Source: CAYWKU01 sp964459325
GTDB taxonomy: Bacteria > RBG-13-61-14 > CAYWKU01
Direction of reading: 5' to 3'
NCBI GenBank assembly: GCA_964459325.1
Contig: CAYWKU010000013.1
Location: 26,464-90,463 of the forward strand
DNA: 64,000 nt
Part shown: one piece after another, positions 46,878 to 55,915 of the stretch
How the letters are laid out: every line of letters starts with the position of its first letter
Numbering within the stretch: position 1 is the stretch's first letter
Position numbers and translations under genes: made by a program
Notes under the pieces: model-generated
What the model saw: the letters and a program-made list of their open reading frames with translations, nothing else
Databases searched by the model: none
What the model was told of the DNA's origin: nothing

Positions 46878-47983
46878 TTGTATCCTCCGGCTTCCTCTTC
46901 GCCGAGCACGAGGTATCCGAAAGCGTTTCCTTCGGCTCCGAAGCGTTTTTTAAGGCTTTCAACGGCCTTTTCCTTTTTACCCCTTGATGCGTTTTTCAAA
47001 ACCTCGATTCTGTCGTCGGGAAAGGGTTTTTCTTCCACGATGTCCGCTCCGAGTGCATCTTCCCAGAGCCTGGCGCCGGTTTCGCTGCGCACCAGGACGG
47101 TGTTCCAGTCGTCCTCCAGCTCGGTGCTTCCCACGGACATATCGGCGAGTTCGGCTGTGAAATCGTAACAGTAATCACAGGTTTCCCTGCGTCTCTCCTT
47201 TATTTCCTCGAATGGAAAGCGCTTCGATTCCTTGTCCGTGTATACCACGAACTCGCCTTCCGGTATGTCGAACTTTTTCACGGAGGCAAGCTCGATTTCG
47301 GGCTCGAGGTAGGCTTCCATTGCGGCATAGTCAAGGGCCCACATGCAGAACAGTCCGATAACCGGCGAGACTCTGTCGTAAACATCGGGTTTGAGGGCCT
47401 GTTTTTTGCGCAACGAAGCCACCTGGCACGGTCTGCCCACCATGGCGACGGTCGGATATCGTTTCAGGGCCTCATCCAGAACCGACAGGGTAGGGCAGGC
47501 GGTGTATTTGCTGCCGGAAGTTTTCAATACGTCGTCCGGATTGTCCACTATCATCGGCTCGGGCAGAAGCGGAAAAGTTTCGTTTCTCCCCGCCAGCAGG
47601 GCGGCATCGGCTTTCTTGGATGCCAATATATACTGAATAATCGAGCTTATTGCGCCGCCGTACTGGGCGGCCTTTCTGACACCGGTGTCGACGGCTCTGC
47701 CAAAGATGAGCTTTTTGTGTGTACCCAGGATGTAATCATCCCTGGCAGCCCCGAATGCCCTGCGGTTGAGCTGGTCATAATCTGTCCGGGTTCTCGGGCA
47801 AACCTCGTAGCATTGTCCCTCGGCGAGGCCGCAGTTTTCTATCATGGCCACTTTTTCCCGGTAGGTGCGAATGTAAGGGCAGAGTCCCGCACAGCCGCCG
47901 CATACGGTGCAGAGGTTCCGGTTGACAACCTCTTCAAACAGCTCGTTTATACCTTTTCTAAGCGCCAGTTCCACTTTGTTCAC
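46874..47983 (-). CDS. Coenzyme F420 hydrogenase/dehydrogenase beta-subunit family protein
   Basis: A 369-residue protein of the FrhB/FdhB family, which carries flavin and Fe-S clusters and usually hands electrons to F420 or another acceptor. The N-terminal cluster motif is NLCTVCGGCAGLCPY; the central YGGAISSIIQYILASKKADAALL and VGRPCQVASLRK are family signatures, and ETCDYCYDFTAELADMSVGS near residue 270 binds another cluster. The start is GTG at 47983 with AGGGGGT upstream. It is the first gene of the iorA operon and overlaps iorA by four bases, suggesting that it is an electron-transfer partner of the oxidoreductase. Whether this organism makes F420 cannot be judged here. Confidence 0.9.
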   Translation of the reverse strand: MNKVELALRKGINELFEEVVNRNLCTVCGGCAGLCPYIRTYREKVAMIENCGLAEGQCYEVCPRTRTDYDQLNRRAFGAARDDYILGTHKKLIFGRAVDTGVRKAAQYGGAISSIIQYILASKKADAALLAGRNETFPLLPEPMIVDNPDDVLKTSGSKYTACPTLSVLDEALKRYPTVAMVGRPCQVASLRKKQALKPDVYDRVSPVIGLFCMWALDYAAMEAYLEPEIELASVKKFDIPEGEFVVYTDKESKRFPFEEIKERRRETCDYCYDFTAELADMSVGSTELEDDWNTVLVRSETGARLWEDALGADIVEEKPFPDDRIEVLKNASRGKKEKAVESLKKRFGAEGNAFGYLVLGEEEAGGYK

Positions 47984-48078
47984 CCCCTTGTAGGGTAATA
48001 ATTTTAACTTGCCCGAAACGGCCTTGCAATTGGAGCATGCCCGGGCCGAGGGGAGACCCGTAAGGCTAATCCGGGGGG

Positions 48079-49416
48079 TCAGGGATTTTTTTCGTTTTTT
48101 TCCGGCAGCTTATATGAGTCGAAAAGCCCGTAAGGCTCGGGCAGGCCCGTATACTCGTTTTCCAGCTCTTCCATTATTCTTATCCTGTTTATCTGGTTTG
48201 TGCCCTCATATATCTGGCACAGCTTGATATCGCGGAAGTGCTTTTCCACCAGGCGTTCCCTTTCCAGTCCTTCCGGGCCCAAAAGTTGAACGCACCTGGC
48301 GCAAACGTCCATTCCCACGTCGGAGGCGAAGGATTTGGCCATTGCGCTGAGTTTGCCTTCGGGGGGCATTATCTGTGAAGCGCGATAGACCAGACTTCTG
48401 ACCGCTTCCAGCTTCGTCGCCATTTCCCCCAGTTCCTGCTTTACCCATCCGTGCTCCATCATAAGCTTTCCGTTCCGGGAGTTCTCCAGGCAATACTTGA
48501 AGGCATGGTCGAAAGCTCCCTGGGCAATTCCGAGAGCTATGGCGCCCACCGCCGCCCGGCTTGCGTCCAGGGTGAAGCGGTTGAGTTGCCAGCCGGTCTG
48601 CGCCGGGCCCACAATGTCGTCATCGCTCACGAAAACGTCATCGAAAACCAGCTCCGCCGCGCTCGCCGCGCGTTGGCCCATTTTGTCTTCCAGACGCCCC
48701 ACGCTGAATCCCTCTTGTCCTTGATATACCACGAAGCATGTCCAGCTGTAGGCCGGATTCGAGCGGTCGGTGGCGGCAAAGACAGTGACCAGGGAAGCTT
48801 GTCCGCCGTTGGATATGAAGCATTTTCGTCCGTTGAGCAGCCATCCACCGTCGACTTTTTTAGCGAAACTGACAAGTTTTCCCTTCGGGCCGCCTTCATC
48901 ATCTTCGGCGTCCGACCCGGCGCCCGGCTCTGTAATGGCGAAAGCGGCGATTTTGGGGTATTCGTCTTTCCAGGTTTTCGAGAGAGGGGGCAGGTATTTT
49001 TTCCACAGGCTGAAATCCATGCTCAGCACGATGGGGGCCAGACCGAGCGCGTGGGCGCCGTAAATCAGGCCGATGCCGCTGCACGCGCGGCACAACTCTT
49101 CCACTATGGCCGATACGGAGAGCATTCCCTTTGCCATAAGGCGGGAGCTGTACATTCCGCCGTGCCTGGGAGGCACAATCATTCCCAGGTAGCCTTCCCG
49201 GGCGCCTATGCGCAGAATTTCCCAATCGAATTCGTCGGGGGATTTGGCATCGTCTTTGAGCACTCGCGGGCGGATTTCCCGGTCTGAAAATTCACGAGCC
49301 TTTTCCTTGAGTTTACGAATGTTTCTGGGCAGCATCCGGGAGCCGATTAACGCCCGGTGGTCAAAGGAGTAACGAAACATCTTATCGGCAAGCCAGGTTG
49401 AAAAACCTACCGCCAT
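48079..49416 (-). CDS. Acyl-CoA dehydrogenase
   Basis: A 445-residue FAD-dependent acyl-CoA dehydrogenase. Landmarks: AAFAITEPGAGSDAEDD (FAD/substrate signature), GWLLNGRKCFISNGGQA, GQRAASAAELVFDDVFV, and the C-terminal QIYEGTNQINRIRIMEELE, in which the glutamate (about residue 407) is the catalytic base of the common short/medium-chain type. An N-terminal extension of about 30 residues precedes the alpha-helical domain. GGGGAAG lies before the ATG. It is on the same strand as the ior genes but 96 bases upstream, with no ETF genes nearby. The substrate is unknown. Confidence 0.92.
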   Translation of the reverse strand: MAVGFSTWLADKMFRYSFDHRALIGSRMLPRNIRKLKEKAREFSDREIRPRVLKDDAKSPDEFDWEILRIGAREGYLGMIVPPRHGGMYSSRLMAKGMLSVSAIVEELCRACSGIGLIYGAHALGLAPIVLSMDFSLWKKYLPPLSKTWKDEYPKIAAFAITEPGAGSDAEDDEGGPKGKLVSFAKKVDGGWLLNGRKCFISNGGQASLVTVFAATDRSNPAYSWTCFVVYQGQEGFSVGRLEDKMGQRAASAAELVFDDVFVSDDDIVGPAQTGWQLNRFTLDASRAAVGAIALGIAQGAFDHAFKYCLENSRNGKLMMEHGWVKQELGEMATKLEAVRSLVYRASQIMPPEGKLSAMAKSFASDVGMDVCARCVQLLGPEGLERERLVEKHFRDIKLCQIYEGTNQINRIRIMEELENEYTGLPEPYGLFDSYKLPEKNEKNP

Positions 49417-49582
49417 ATTTTCTTCCCCCCTTTTATAGTATGTTTTTCTTTTCGTTTAGCCTAAGGTGACCGGTTTGTCAACCTTAATCGGAAAGCTCAG
49501 TTAGTTAATGTGGCTGAACCGGTGGTAAAGGACAGATTAGAAGCGATTCTGCTTGAGTGAAGACACGGATGCGCCGTTTATT

Positions 49583-52099
49583 TCAAGCGGCGTCGTCTTT
49601 GCGCCCCAGCAGCTTGTCGAGTAAGGCTTGCCAAGACGATTTCGGCGCAGGTTTTTCTTCATCCGTGTAGTAGTAGGAGTAGTAGTCGTAGTATTTGTAA
49701 TAGCGATATCCGTAACCGTATCGATAGCCGTAGCCATAGCCGTAAGCTCTTCTGTCCTCCGGCCTGATGTTGTTTATGATAACGCCTGCCGGGGCGACAT
49801 GAACGGTTCTGAGGGAGTTGATGGAAGTATGGGCGGCAGTGGTTGTGGTTCTGGCCAGTTCGAAGATAAGGAAAATGCTTTCGACCTCGGACGCCAGCAC
49901 AACGGCGTCGGTTACCGGAATGAGGGGTGAGCTGTCTACCAGCACAACATCGTAGTCCGCGGCACAATCAGCCAGCAATTGCTTCATTCTATCATTCCCG
50001 AGCAACTCGCTCGGATTGGGTGGGCTTTTACCCGCGGTCATCACGAAACAGTTTTCAATTTCGGTGTTTTTAACGGCCTCCTTCCAGTTAATCCTCTGGC
50101 TTAAGACTTCGGTGACACCGTTTTCTCTCGGCTGGCTGAAAAACCTGTGCATGATGGGTTTTCGAAGGTCGCAATCGAGTATGAGAATTTTGTTTCCCGC
50201 GTTGGCCAGAGTGACGGCGAGGTTTGCGATGGTGGTGGATTTTCCTTCCCTTGGAGCCGGACTGGTAAAGAGAATGGTTTTCGGCGCTTTTTCTATGTTA
50301 GAGAAGCGAATATTGGTTCGCAGGGCGCGGTAAGATTCGGCCACCATGCTTTTTGGGTCTTGCTTCATTATGAGATTCAGGTCTCTCTGTGTCGAGGAGA
50401 CTTGTGGAACTTTTCTGCCCGGTTTTCTGGAGGCGAAGTTTGGTATCATGCCGTACACCGGCAGCCCCAATTCCTTTTCGACCCACGAGGGACTTTTTAT
50501 GGTGTTGTCCATGGATTCCAGCATAAAGGCGATGCCTAATCCCACCAGCAATCCCGCGAGTATGCCGGAAACTAAATAACGCTCTCTTTGCGGTTTTATG
50601 AGCCTGGCCCCGGAGGCCTGCCTTACAATTTTGACGTTGGCGATTACGCTGGCCCGTTGGATTTTTGTTTCTTCATTTCGCCTCATCAGATATGTCAGGA
50701 GGCGCTCATTAATGAGGCTGACTCTTTCGTAGCGCTTGAGGTTGCGCATGCCGTCGTTCAATTCACTTAGTTCTTCAGTATACATTTGTTTGGCGTTTTG
50801 ATTGGTGTTAATTTTTCTCTGGAACAGTTCTATCTGGCTTTCGAGGGCTTCCACCAGCATTTTGCGTGCTTCATCGATTTGGCTTTCATTGGCCTGCATG
50901 GTTGGATGATTCTTGGTGTATTTTCTTTCCATTGCTTTTCTCTGAAGTTGAAGGTCATTTATTTTTTTTGCGATGGTCGCCGCGGTTCCCGCTTTGCTGG
51001 CGCTTATCAACATGACCTGCTTATTGGTGACTTTTACCCCCTGACGGATGGAATAAAGAAGGTTTTCCAGCACCGTCATCTGGAGTTCCATGCTGTTAAC
51101 TTCCATATCAAGAGATGAAATGCTACTGAGCTTGGATTTGGCGCTTTCCTCCACGAAAAACAACCCTTCCTTTTCCCTGAAGTCTTCAAGCTTCTGAACG
51201 CTTTCTTCGGTGCGCCCTTTAAGCTCTTCCATCTGGTCTCTGATAAATCGAAGCACTTGGCTTATGGTCTCACCGGCCTCTTCCTTTTTCCTTTTCAGGT
51301 AGACCGATGCGATAGTGTTGGCCAGCTGAGCGGCGGTTTTCGGTTCGCTGCTGTTGACAGAAATTTCCAGGGATAGACTTCCTCCGCGTGGCCTGCCTTC
51401 TCTTCCAAGAGCACTTACGTTAATTTGACCGGCCAGGTGTCTTGCTACGCGGTCCACGTCCTTGTGTTTCAGAATGAACCTGTCTTGAATTTTGTGCGGA
51501 AAATCTTCCAATAGAAAGGAAGCATATTCACTCTGAAACAGTTCCCCGATACGTCCCTTTCCGAGATATTCATTTTTTCTAATAGAGGTAACCGTGAATC
51601 CCCGGGGCGAGAAAAAATCTATATATACGCCTGAATTAGCCATTCCCGACAGATTTATTCTTTTTACGGAATCCCGAAAGTTATTCACTCCCGACTGACC
51701 TTTAACAATTGATAACAGGTAGTCGGCCAGCTTTTTCTCTTTGACCATGTCAATGTTCAGCTTGAGTTCGCGAGCCACGTCGTTCAAAACCATCCGGCTT
51801 TTTATAAAAAGGCTTTCATCCAGTTCGGTCAGCCCTCCCTGTCCCGACATCAGGCGTCCGCCCAATGTCCGAGATTCCGGGGAGCCACTTTTTACAGTTA
51901 TTATTGTGGAAGCGGTGTAAAGGGGTTGAACGGTCAGCATTACCAAAGTAGCAATTATGGGGATTGTAATAGCGAAGAACAGGATAACCCACTTCCACTT
52001 TAAGATAATGGATACAATATCCTCGAATCTCAACTCCATCATGGAGGCCCCGTGGCCTCCTGCTGTCGCGGTAGTGGTTGTGGTAGTGGCTTCGGGCAT
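49583..52099 (-). CDS. wzc: Wzc-like polysaccharide co-polymerase with BY-kinase domain
   Basis: An 838-residue inner-membrane protein that controls capsule/exopolysaccharide polymerisation and export. The N-terminal Wzz domain has a transmembrane segment near residues 35-57. A long coiled-coil and GNVR-like region follows (about residues 250-490), then a second transmembrane segment (SGILAGLLVGLGIAFML, about 510). The bacterial tyrosine kinase has Walker A TSPAPREGKSTT, A' ILILDCDLRKP and B VVLVDSSPL. The C-terminus has a tyrosine run (YGYGYGYRYGYGYRYYKYYD and onward, about residues 778-805), the autophosphorylation cluster. It lies downstream of wza and a UDP-sugar dehydrogenase gene. Confidence 0.94.
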   Translation of the reverse strand: MPEATTTTTTATAGGHGASMMELRFEDIVSIILKWKWVILFFAITIPIIATLVMLTVQPLYTASTIITVKSGSPESRTLGGRLMSGQGGLTELDESLFIKSRMVLNDVARELKLNIDMVKEKKLADYLLSIVKGQSGVNNFRDSVKRINLSGMANSGVYIDFFSPRGFTVTSIRKNEYLGKGRIGELFQSEYASFLLEDFPHKIQDRFILKHKDVDRVARHLAGQINVSALGREGRPRGGSLSLEISVNSSEPKTAAQLANTIASVYLKRKKEEAGETISQVLRFIRDQMEELKGRTEESVQKLEDFREKEGLFFVEESAKSKLSSISSLDMEVNSMELQMTVLENLLYSIRQGVKVTNKQVMLISASKAGTAATIAKKINDLQLQRKAMERKYTKNHPTMQANESQIDEARKMLVEALESQIELFQRKINTNQNAKQMYTEELSELNDGMRNLKRYERVSLINERLLTYLMRRNEETKIQRASVIANVKIVRQASGARLIKPQRERYLVSGILAGLLVGLGIAFMLESMDNTIKSPSWVEKELGLPVYGMIPNFASRKPGRKVPQVSSTQRDLNLIMKQDPKSMVAESYRALRTNIRFSNIEKAPKTILFTSPAPREGKSTTIANLAVTLANAGNKILILDCDLRKPIMHRFFSQPRENGVTEVLSQRINWKEAVKNTEIENCFVMTAGKSPPNPSELLGNDRMKQLLADCAADYDVVLVDSSPLIPVTDAVVLASEVESIFLIFELARTTTTAAHTSINSLRTVHVAPAGVIINNIRPEDRRAYGYGYGYRYGYGYRYYKYYDYYSYYYTDEEKPAPKSSWQALLDKLLGRKDDAA

Positions 52100-52146
52100 T
52101 TATTACCCCGTTTTATTCCTCACGCTCTGAATGTGACTCCGGTACC

Positions 52147-52177
52147 CCTTCCGGTATCTCATATCCGATACCGAAGG
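52147..52177 (-). promoter_or_regulatory. Hairpin in the wzc leader
   Basis: CCTTC(C)GGTATC and GATACCGAAGG form a 10-11 base-pair stem with one bulged base and an eight-base loop, 48 bases before the wzc ATG. It could terminate the upstream transcript or act in the wzc leader. The rest of the 52100-52443 gap shows no supportable gene; a hydrophobic 62-codon plus-strand ORF there lacks a ribosome binding site. Confidence 0.4.
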
Positions 52178-52443
52178 AGCGGGATTGTTAAAAGCGGTTC
52201 TTTCGATTTGTTTTTGCTGTCTATCACCCTGGCAATTAACCGGAATTCATGTTGACAATTTTTCAATGTCTCCGATGTGATTTATTCCCTCTTAATATAC
52301 TTGCCATTTTAGCATATTTTGGGGGATTGTTGCTATTCGGCGTCCTTTTTGGATTTGATTTGATTACTGATATTAACTCTCCGGTCGGCAGGTTGACCTT
52401 TCCACGTTGGCTTTATCGAAGCAAGAGCGTCGCCTGATTTTCA

Positions 52444-53784
52444 TCACAACCATATAACCTTTCCCCCCGAGGGCATTTGGATATTTCGCAAGACGTATCG
52501 GGTATCAAAGATGAGGGGCGCATTCTCCACCGCCATGCGGTAATCCACGCCCGGGTGGTCGGTAGTGATTATGACGGCGTCGGTTTTGGCGAGACGCGCG
52601 GGAGTCATCTTCTTGGACTTTCGGTGTTTGCCGTTTATCGTGAGTTCCGGGCAGAAGTTGTCGTGGTAGCTTACTTTTGCCCCCGATTTTTCCAGGAGTT
52701 CGAACAGTTTCAGGGCAGGGCTTTCCCGGGTGTCGCTTACGCCGGGCTTATAGGCCAGCCCCAACATGAGAATATGGCTTTCCTTCAGGCATTTTTTGAC
52801 TTCGTTGAGCGCCTCCGTCAATTTCCTCACCACGTAATAAGGCATGTTGTCGTTTATGTCTTGAGCCAGTTGTATAAACCGCGGATGCAGGTCGAATTCC
52901 CGGGATTTCCACAGCATGTAATAGGGGTCGAGGGGGATGCAGTGTCCTCCCACTCCCGGGCCGGGGCGGAAGAGCATGAACCCGAATTCTTTACTGGACG
53001 CCGCTTTCAATACCTCGTATATGTCCATTCCCATCCGGGAGCAAATTTGAGCCATTTCGTTTACCATGGCAATGTTTACACTTCGGAAGATATTCTCCAA
53101 AAGCTTGGCCATCTCTGCAGTTCTGGTTTCGTCTACAGGGTAGGTATTTTCCACGAATGTATCGTAAAACTTCCGAGTCAGATTTCTTGATTTGCGGTTT
53201 GTCCCGGATACTATTTTAGTGGTGTTGCGAACGTTGAATTTTGGGTTACCGGGGTCGAGTCTTTCGGGAGAATACCCAAGGAAAAAATCCTTTCCCGAGC
53301 GATGTCCTCCGGCTTCGAGTATAGGTTTTACAACCTCTTCAGTGGTCCCGGGGTAGGTAGTGCTTTCGAGTATTATAAGGCAAGTGGATTTCAGATTCTG
53401 ACCGATTTCCCGGGTCGCATTTTCTATAAAGGAAAGGTCCAGCTCGCCGTGTTTCTTGAGTGGGGTGGGCACGCAGATCAAGATTACATCGGCTTGCTTG
53501 AGGAACTTGAAATCGTCCGTTACTGCGAGTTTCCGCTCGTTAATTAATTTTTTCAGCAGGCCTTCATCGACGTCGGGTGCGCCGATACCCCGTTTGACCC
53601 TTTTGCGGGTTTCGGATGAGGGATCTATTCCCGTTACACAAAAGCCTGCGTCCGCCGCAGCCACCGCCAGGGGTAACCCCACTCTCCCTATTCCCATTAT
53701 GGCCAGCCGGGCTTCTCGGGAGTCTACAAGCTCGACAAGCCGGTTGTATCTTTCTTTTGCTTCAGTGTTTTCAGATTTGCTCAT
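52444..53784 (-). CDS. Nucleotide-sugar dehydrogenase (UDP-N-acetyl-hexosamine 6-dehydrogenase type, WbpA/WecC-like)
   Basis: A 446-residue NAD-dependent dehydrogenase that oxidises the C6 of a UDP-sugar to a uronic acid for polysaccharide synthesis. The Rossmann start is RLAIMGIGRVGLPLAVAAADAG; then STTYPGTTEEVV, and the UDP-binding signature RPGPGVGGHCIPLDPYYMLW. The catalytic cysteine is in GGHCIPLD (about residue 280). GLAYKPGVSDTRESPALKL is the C-terminal domain hallmark. The GGHCIPLDPYY form favours UDP-GlcNAc/ManNAc enzymes over UDP-glucose dehydrogenase. It lies between wza and wzc in one orientation. Confidence 0.92.
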   Translation of the reverse strand: MSKSENTEAKERYNRLVELVDSREARLAIMGIGRVGLPLAVAAADAGFCVTGIDPSSETRKRVKRGIGAPDVDEGLLKKLINERKLAVTDDFKFLKQADVILICVPTPLKKHGELDLSFIENATREIGQNLKSTCLIILESTTYPGTTEEVVKPILEAGGHRSGKDFFLGYSPERLDPGNPKFNVRNTTKIVSGTNRKSRNLTRKFYDTFVENTYPVDETRTAEMAKLLENIFRSVNIAMVNEMAQICSRMGMDIYEVLKAASSKEFGFMLFRPGPGVGGHCIPLDPYYMLWKSREFDLHPRFIQLAQDINDNMPYYVVRKLTEALNEVKKCLKESHILMLGLAYKPGVSDTRESPALKLFELLEKSGAKVSYHDNFCPELTINGKHRKSKKMTPARLAKTDAVIITTDHPGVDYRMAVENAPLIFDTRYVLRNIQMPSGGKVIWL

Positions 53785-53855
53785 TGCCCAGGGTCTCGAT
53801 ACTTTGCAGAAATCACATCATCAATTTTTAAATTATAGTTCTACCTTTTCATCCC

Positions 53856-55025
53856 CTAAAATGTTTCCTGGAGGAAAATGATATCGCGAGTTATCAGGAT
53901 TGGCCGGGTCAAAGCGAACGACATAGTAGGGGATATCTGTTGAATAATATTGTTCCATTTTTGCAGCCCCGTGGGCGGCACGTAAATAATGTCGCCGTCC
54001 TGTAAATACAACTTTTCGAGTGACATGGCGTTTTTGCGGGTAGCTTCCACGCTTATTCCCAGAGCCGTCATATTCTGCTTGGACAACTGAGGGGCGGGCC
54101 TTCTTTTCATCATGGGTTTTATATCCACGGTAATGAGAGTGGGGTCTTCCAATCCGCCTCGTATTATGCGAATTTCCCTGAGTTGAGCCCCTAACTGGGC
54201 TCCCCCGGACCTTGCAAGAAGGAAAAACAGGTTCTCGTTTTTTTCCATTTGATACATGCCCGGCTTCCCGACTTCTCCAAGAAGATAGACGCGCTTTTCG
54301 GAAAGGCTGGGTAGATAGATAATATCATTATCTTTCAATTCGTAATTGTAGTTGAGGTCTCCTTCCATTAGTTCTTCCATGTGGAGGGGATAGATTTTTC
54401 TGTCTCTCATTAAATAGGCGCTTTTCATGTCCGCTTCTTTTAAAAAGCTTCCTCCCAGATCATTTATTACTTCAAATATCGTGGTGCGCTTGGTGAGAGG
54501 CTCAATCGCCCTCCCCCCCGGTGCTCCAACCAAATATATCTTCTGGCTGTTATAATCCGTAACCCTGAACTGTATTTGGGGATTTACGTAGTATTCATTA
54601 AAGGCTTTTCTTATTTCCTTTCGGGCTTCTTCCACGCTCTTGCCGCCCACCGGAAATGGCCCGATAAGCGGGAGTACGATGGTCCCGTCGTTAGCTACCA
54701 TCACCTCATAGCTGGAGGCCTCCAGGCTGACGAGCATTGTAACCCGCACTACATCGCCGGGGCCGATTCTGTACATCAGCATGTCTTCCGAGTCCCAGTT
54801 TTGCACCGGCTTGGGGACGCTTTTTGCGTCTTTTCTCTCCATGGGAACGGCCGGCTCGGAAAAGCGCTCTTCGGTAATCGTAAGCTTTACAGCATCACGC
54901 TGACTGGTGGGCACTGCTTCCCGGGACGTGTACTCGGCCTCCTGCTTGGGCGATGAGCATGCGAGAGAAAGCAAGATACCCGGAATTATTACAAAATTAA
55001 GCGCACTGTAACCTTTAAGTTTCAC
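53856..55025 (-). CDS. wza: Wza-like polysaccharide export lipoprotein
   Basis: A 389-residue outer-membrane exporter of the Wza/BexD family. A lipobox LSLAC (Cys23) ends the signal peptide. The polysaccharide-export domain is MYRIGPGDVVRVTMLVSLEASSYEVMVANDGTIVLPLIGPFPVGGKSVEEARKEI. At least two SLBB-type repeats follow (KIYLVGAPGGRAIEP..., RVYLLGEVGKPGMYQM...). The C-terminus reaches QQISPTMSFALTRP, where Wza has its membrane helix. It heads the capsule gene set wza, UDP-sugar dehydrogenase, wzc. Confidence 0.92.
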   Translation of the reverse strand: MKLKGYSALNFVIIPGILLSLACSSPKQEAEYTSREAVPTSQRDAVKLTITEERFSEPAVPMERKDAKSVPKPVQNWDSEDMLMYRIGPGDVVRVTMLVSLEASSYEVMVANDGTIVLPLIGPFPVGGKSVEEARKEIRKAFNEYYVNPQIQFRVTDYNSQKIYLVGAPGGRAIEPLTKRTTIFEVINDLGGSFLKEADMKSAYLMRDRKIYPLHMEELMEGDLNYNYELKDNDIIYLPSLSEKRVYLLGEVGKPGMYQMEKNENLFFLLARSGGAQLGAQLREIRIIRGGLEDPTLITVDIKPMMKRRPAPQLSKQNMTALGISVEATRKNAMSLEKLYLQDGDIIYVPPTGLQKWNNIIQQISPTMSFALTRPILITRDIIFLQETF

Positions 55026-55096
55026 GGATTGGCATGTTAGCCTATCGGCAAGGTAGTGTCAACGGGGCGCATGGCGACCGGTTTGCCCCAGGGGAG

Positions 55097-55831
55097 TCAT
55101 TGCCCCAGGAAAAGCCGGTGTGCCAGTACTTCGGGAAGACCTGCATCCACTATCTTTTTCGCTGCCGCGGCGGTGTCATATTGCACTCTCCGGTAAGTCA
55201 CGCTCCGGCTGTCTGTGTCGTATAGCACATAGCACGCCCGGTGGTCACCGTCTCGGGGTTGACCGACGCTTCCGACGTTGATTACCCATTTTTCTTCGCC
55301 CAACTCTATGCGTTCCGGGGTTTTGTGAATTACAAGCTGCTCACTTTCCCGGTCGAGCTTCCAGGCGTGAGCATAATGGAGATGGCCGACCCAGATATTT
55401 CGCTCCGTTCGCTCCTTGAATGCCTTCATTACGGAGTAGGGGTCGTCCGAGTAGACCCATCGCATGGGCTCCACGGGAAGCCCGTGGCTTAAAACGCTGC
55501 CCTCGAATGGCTCGATTGTGTCCGGCAAAGAGCTCAGCCATTCCATTCCTTCTTTTGATATGTTTTTTATTGTCCACTCCAGGGCTTTTTGGGCGACGGG
55601 ATTCATCATCACCAGTCCTTCCGGGTTCAGGATGGCTTCATCGTGATTGCCCATTACTGTGGGCCAACCTTCCCCGGCGACAATTCTCCAGCATTTCTCG
55701 GGGTTTGCGCCGTAACCCACCACGTCCCCGAGACAGTATACCGCGTCCGGCGTTTCGGCTTTAATTTCATTCCGAACTGTCTCCAAGGCTTCCAGGTTGC
55801 CGTGTATATCTGAAAGGAACAGTAATCTCAT
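55097..55831 (-). CDS. Calcineurin-like metallophosphoesterase (YfcE/MJ0936 type)
   Basis: A 244-residue metallophosphoesterase. It starts MRLLFLSDIHGNLEALETV (DXH motif), then YCLGDVVGYGANPEKC (GDXVXXG), MGNHDEAI (GNHD/E), and later VGHLHYAHAW (GHXH) and NVGSVGQPRDGD, a typical YfcE/MJ0936-type ending. The TTG-initiated longer version (55867) adds 12 residues without a ribosome binding site, so I prefer the ATG at 55831. The substrate is unknown; relatives act on phosphodiesters. It is next to wza on the same strand. Confidence 0.9.
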   Translation of the reverse strand: MRLLFLSDIHGNLEALETVRNEIKAETPDAVYCLGDVVGYGANPEKCWRIVAGEGWPTVMGNHDEAILNPEGLVMMNPVAQKALEWTIKNISKEGMEWLSSLPDTIEPFEGSVLSHGLPVEPMRWVYSDDPYSVMKAFKERTERNIWVGHLHYAHAWKLDRESEQLVIHKTPERIELGEEKWVINVGSVGQPRDGDHRACYVLYDTDSRSVTYRRVQYDTAAAAKKIVDAGLPEVLAHRLFLGQ

Positions 55832-55915
55832 ATCAGCTAATTTAGGGCAAATTATTACGGAGGGCAAATGAAACGCTTTATTTCAGGCGCTTTGCCGTTT
55901 TAAGCCGTGAGTTTT

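Noticed and set aside
45897..47168. Plus-strand ORF of 423 codons
   Set aside because: Antisense shadow of iorA and the FrhB-like gene; high-G+C codon bias leaves the opposite frame open.
52249..52437. 62-codon hydrophobic plus-strand ORF
   Set aside because: No ribosome binding site, AT-rich gap, no recognisable protein; might be revisited if conserved in relatives.
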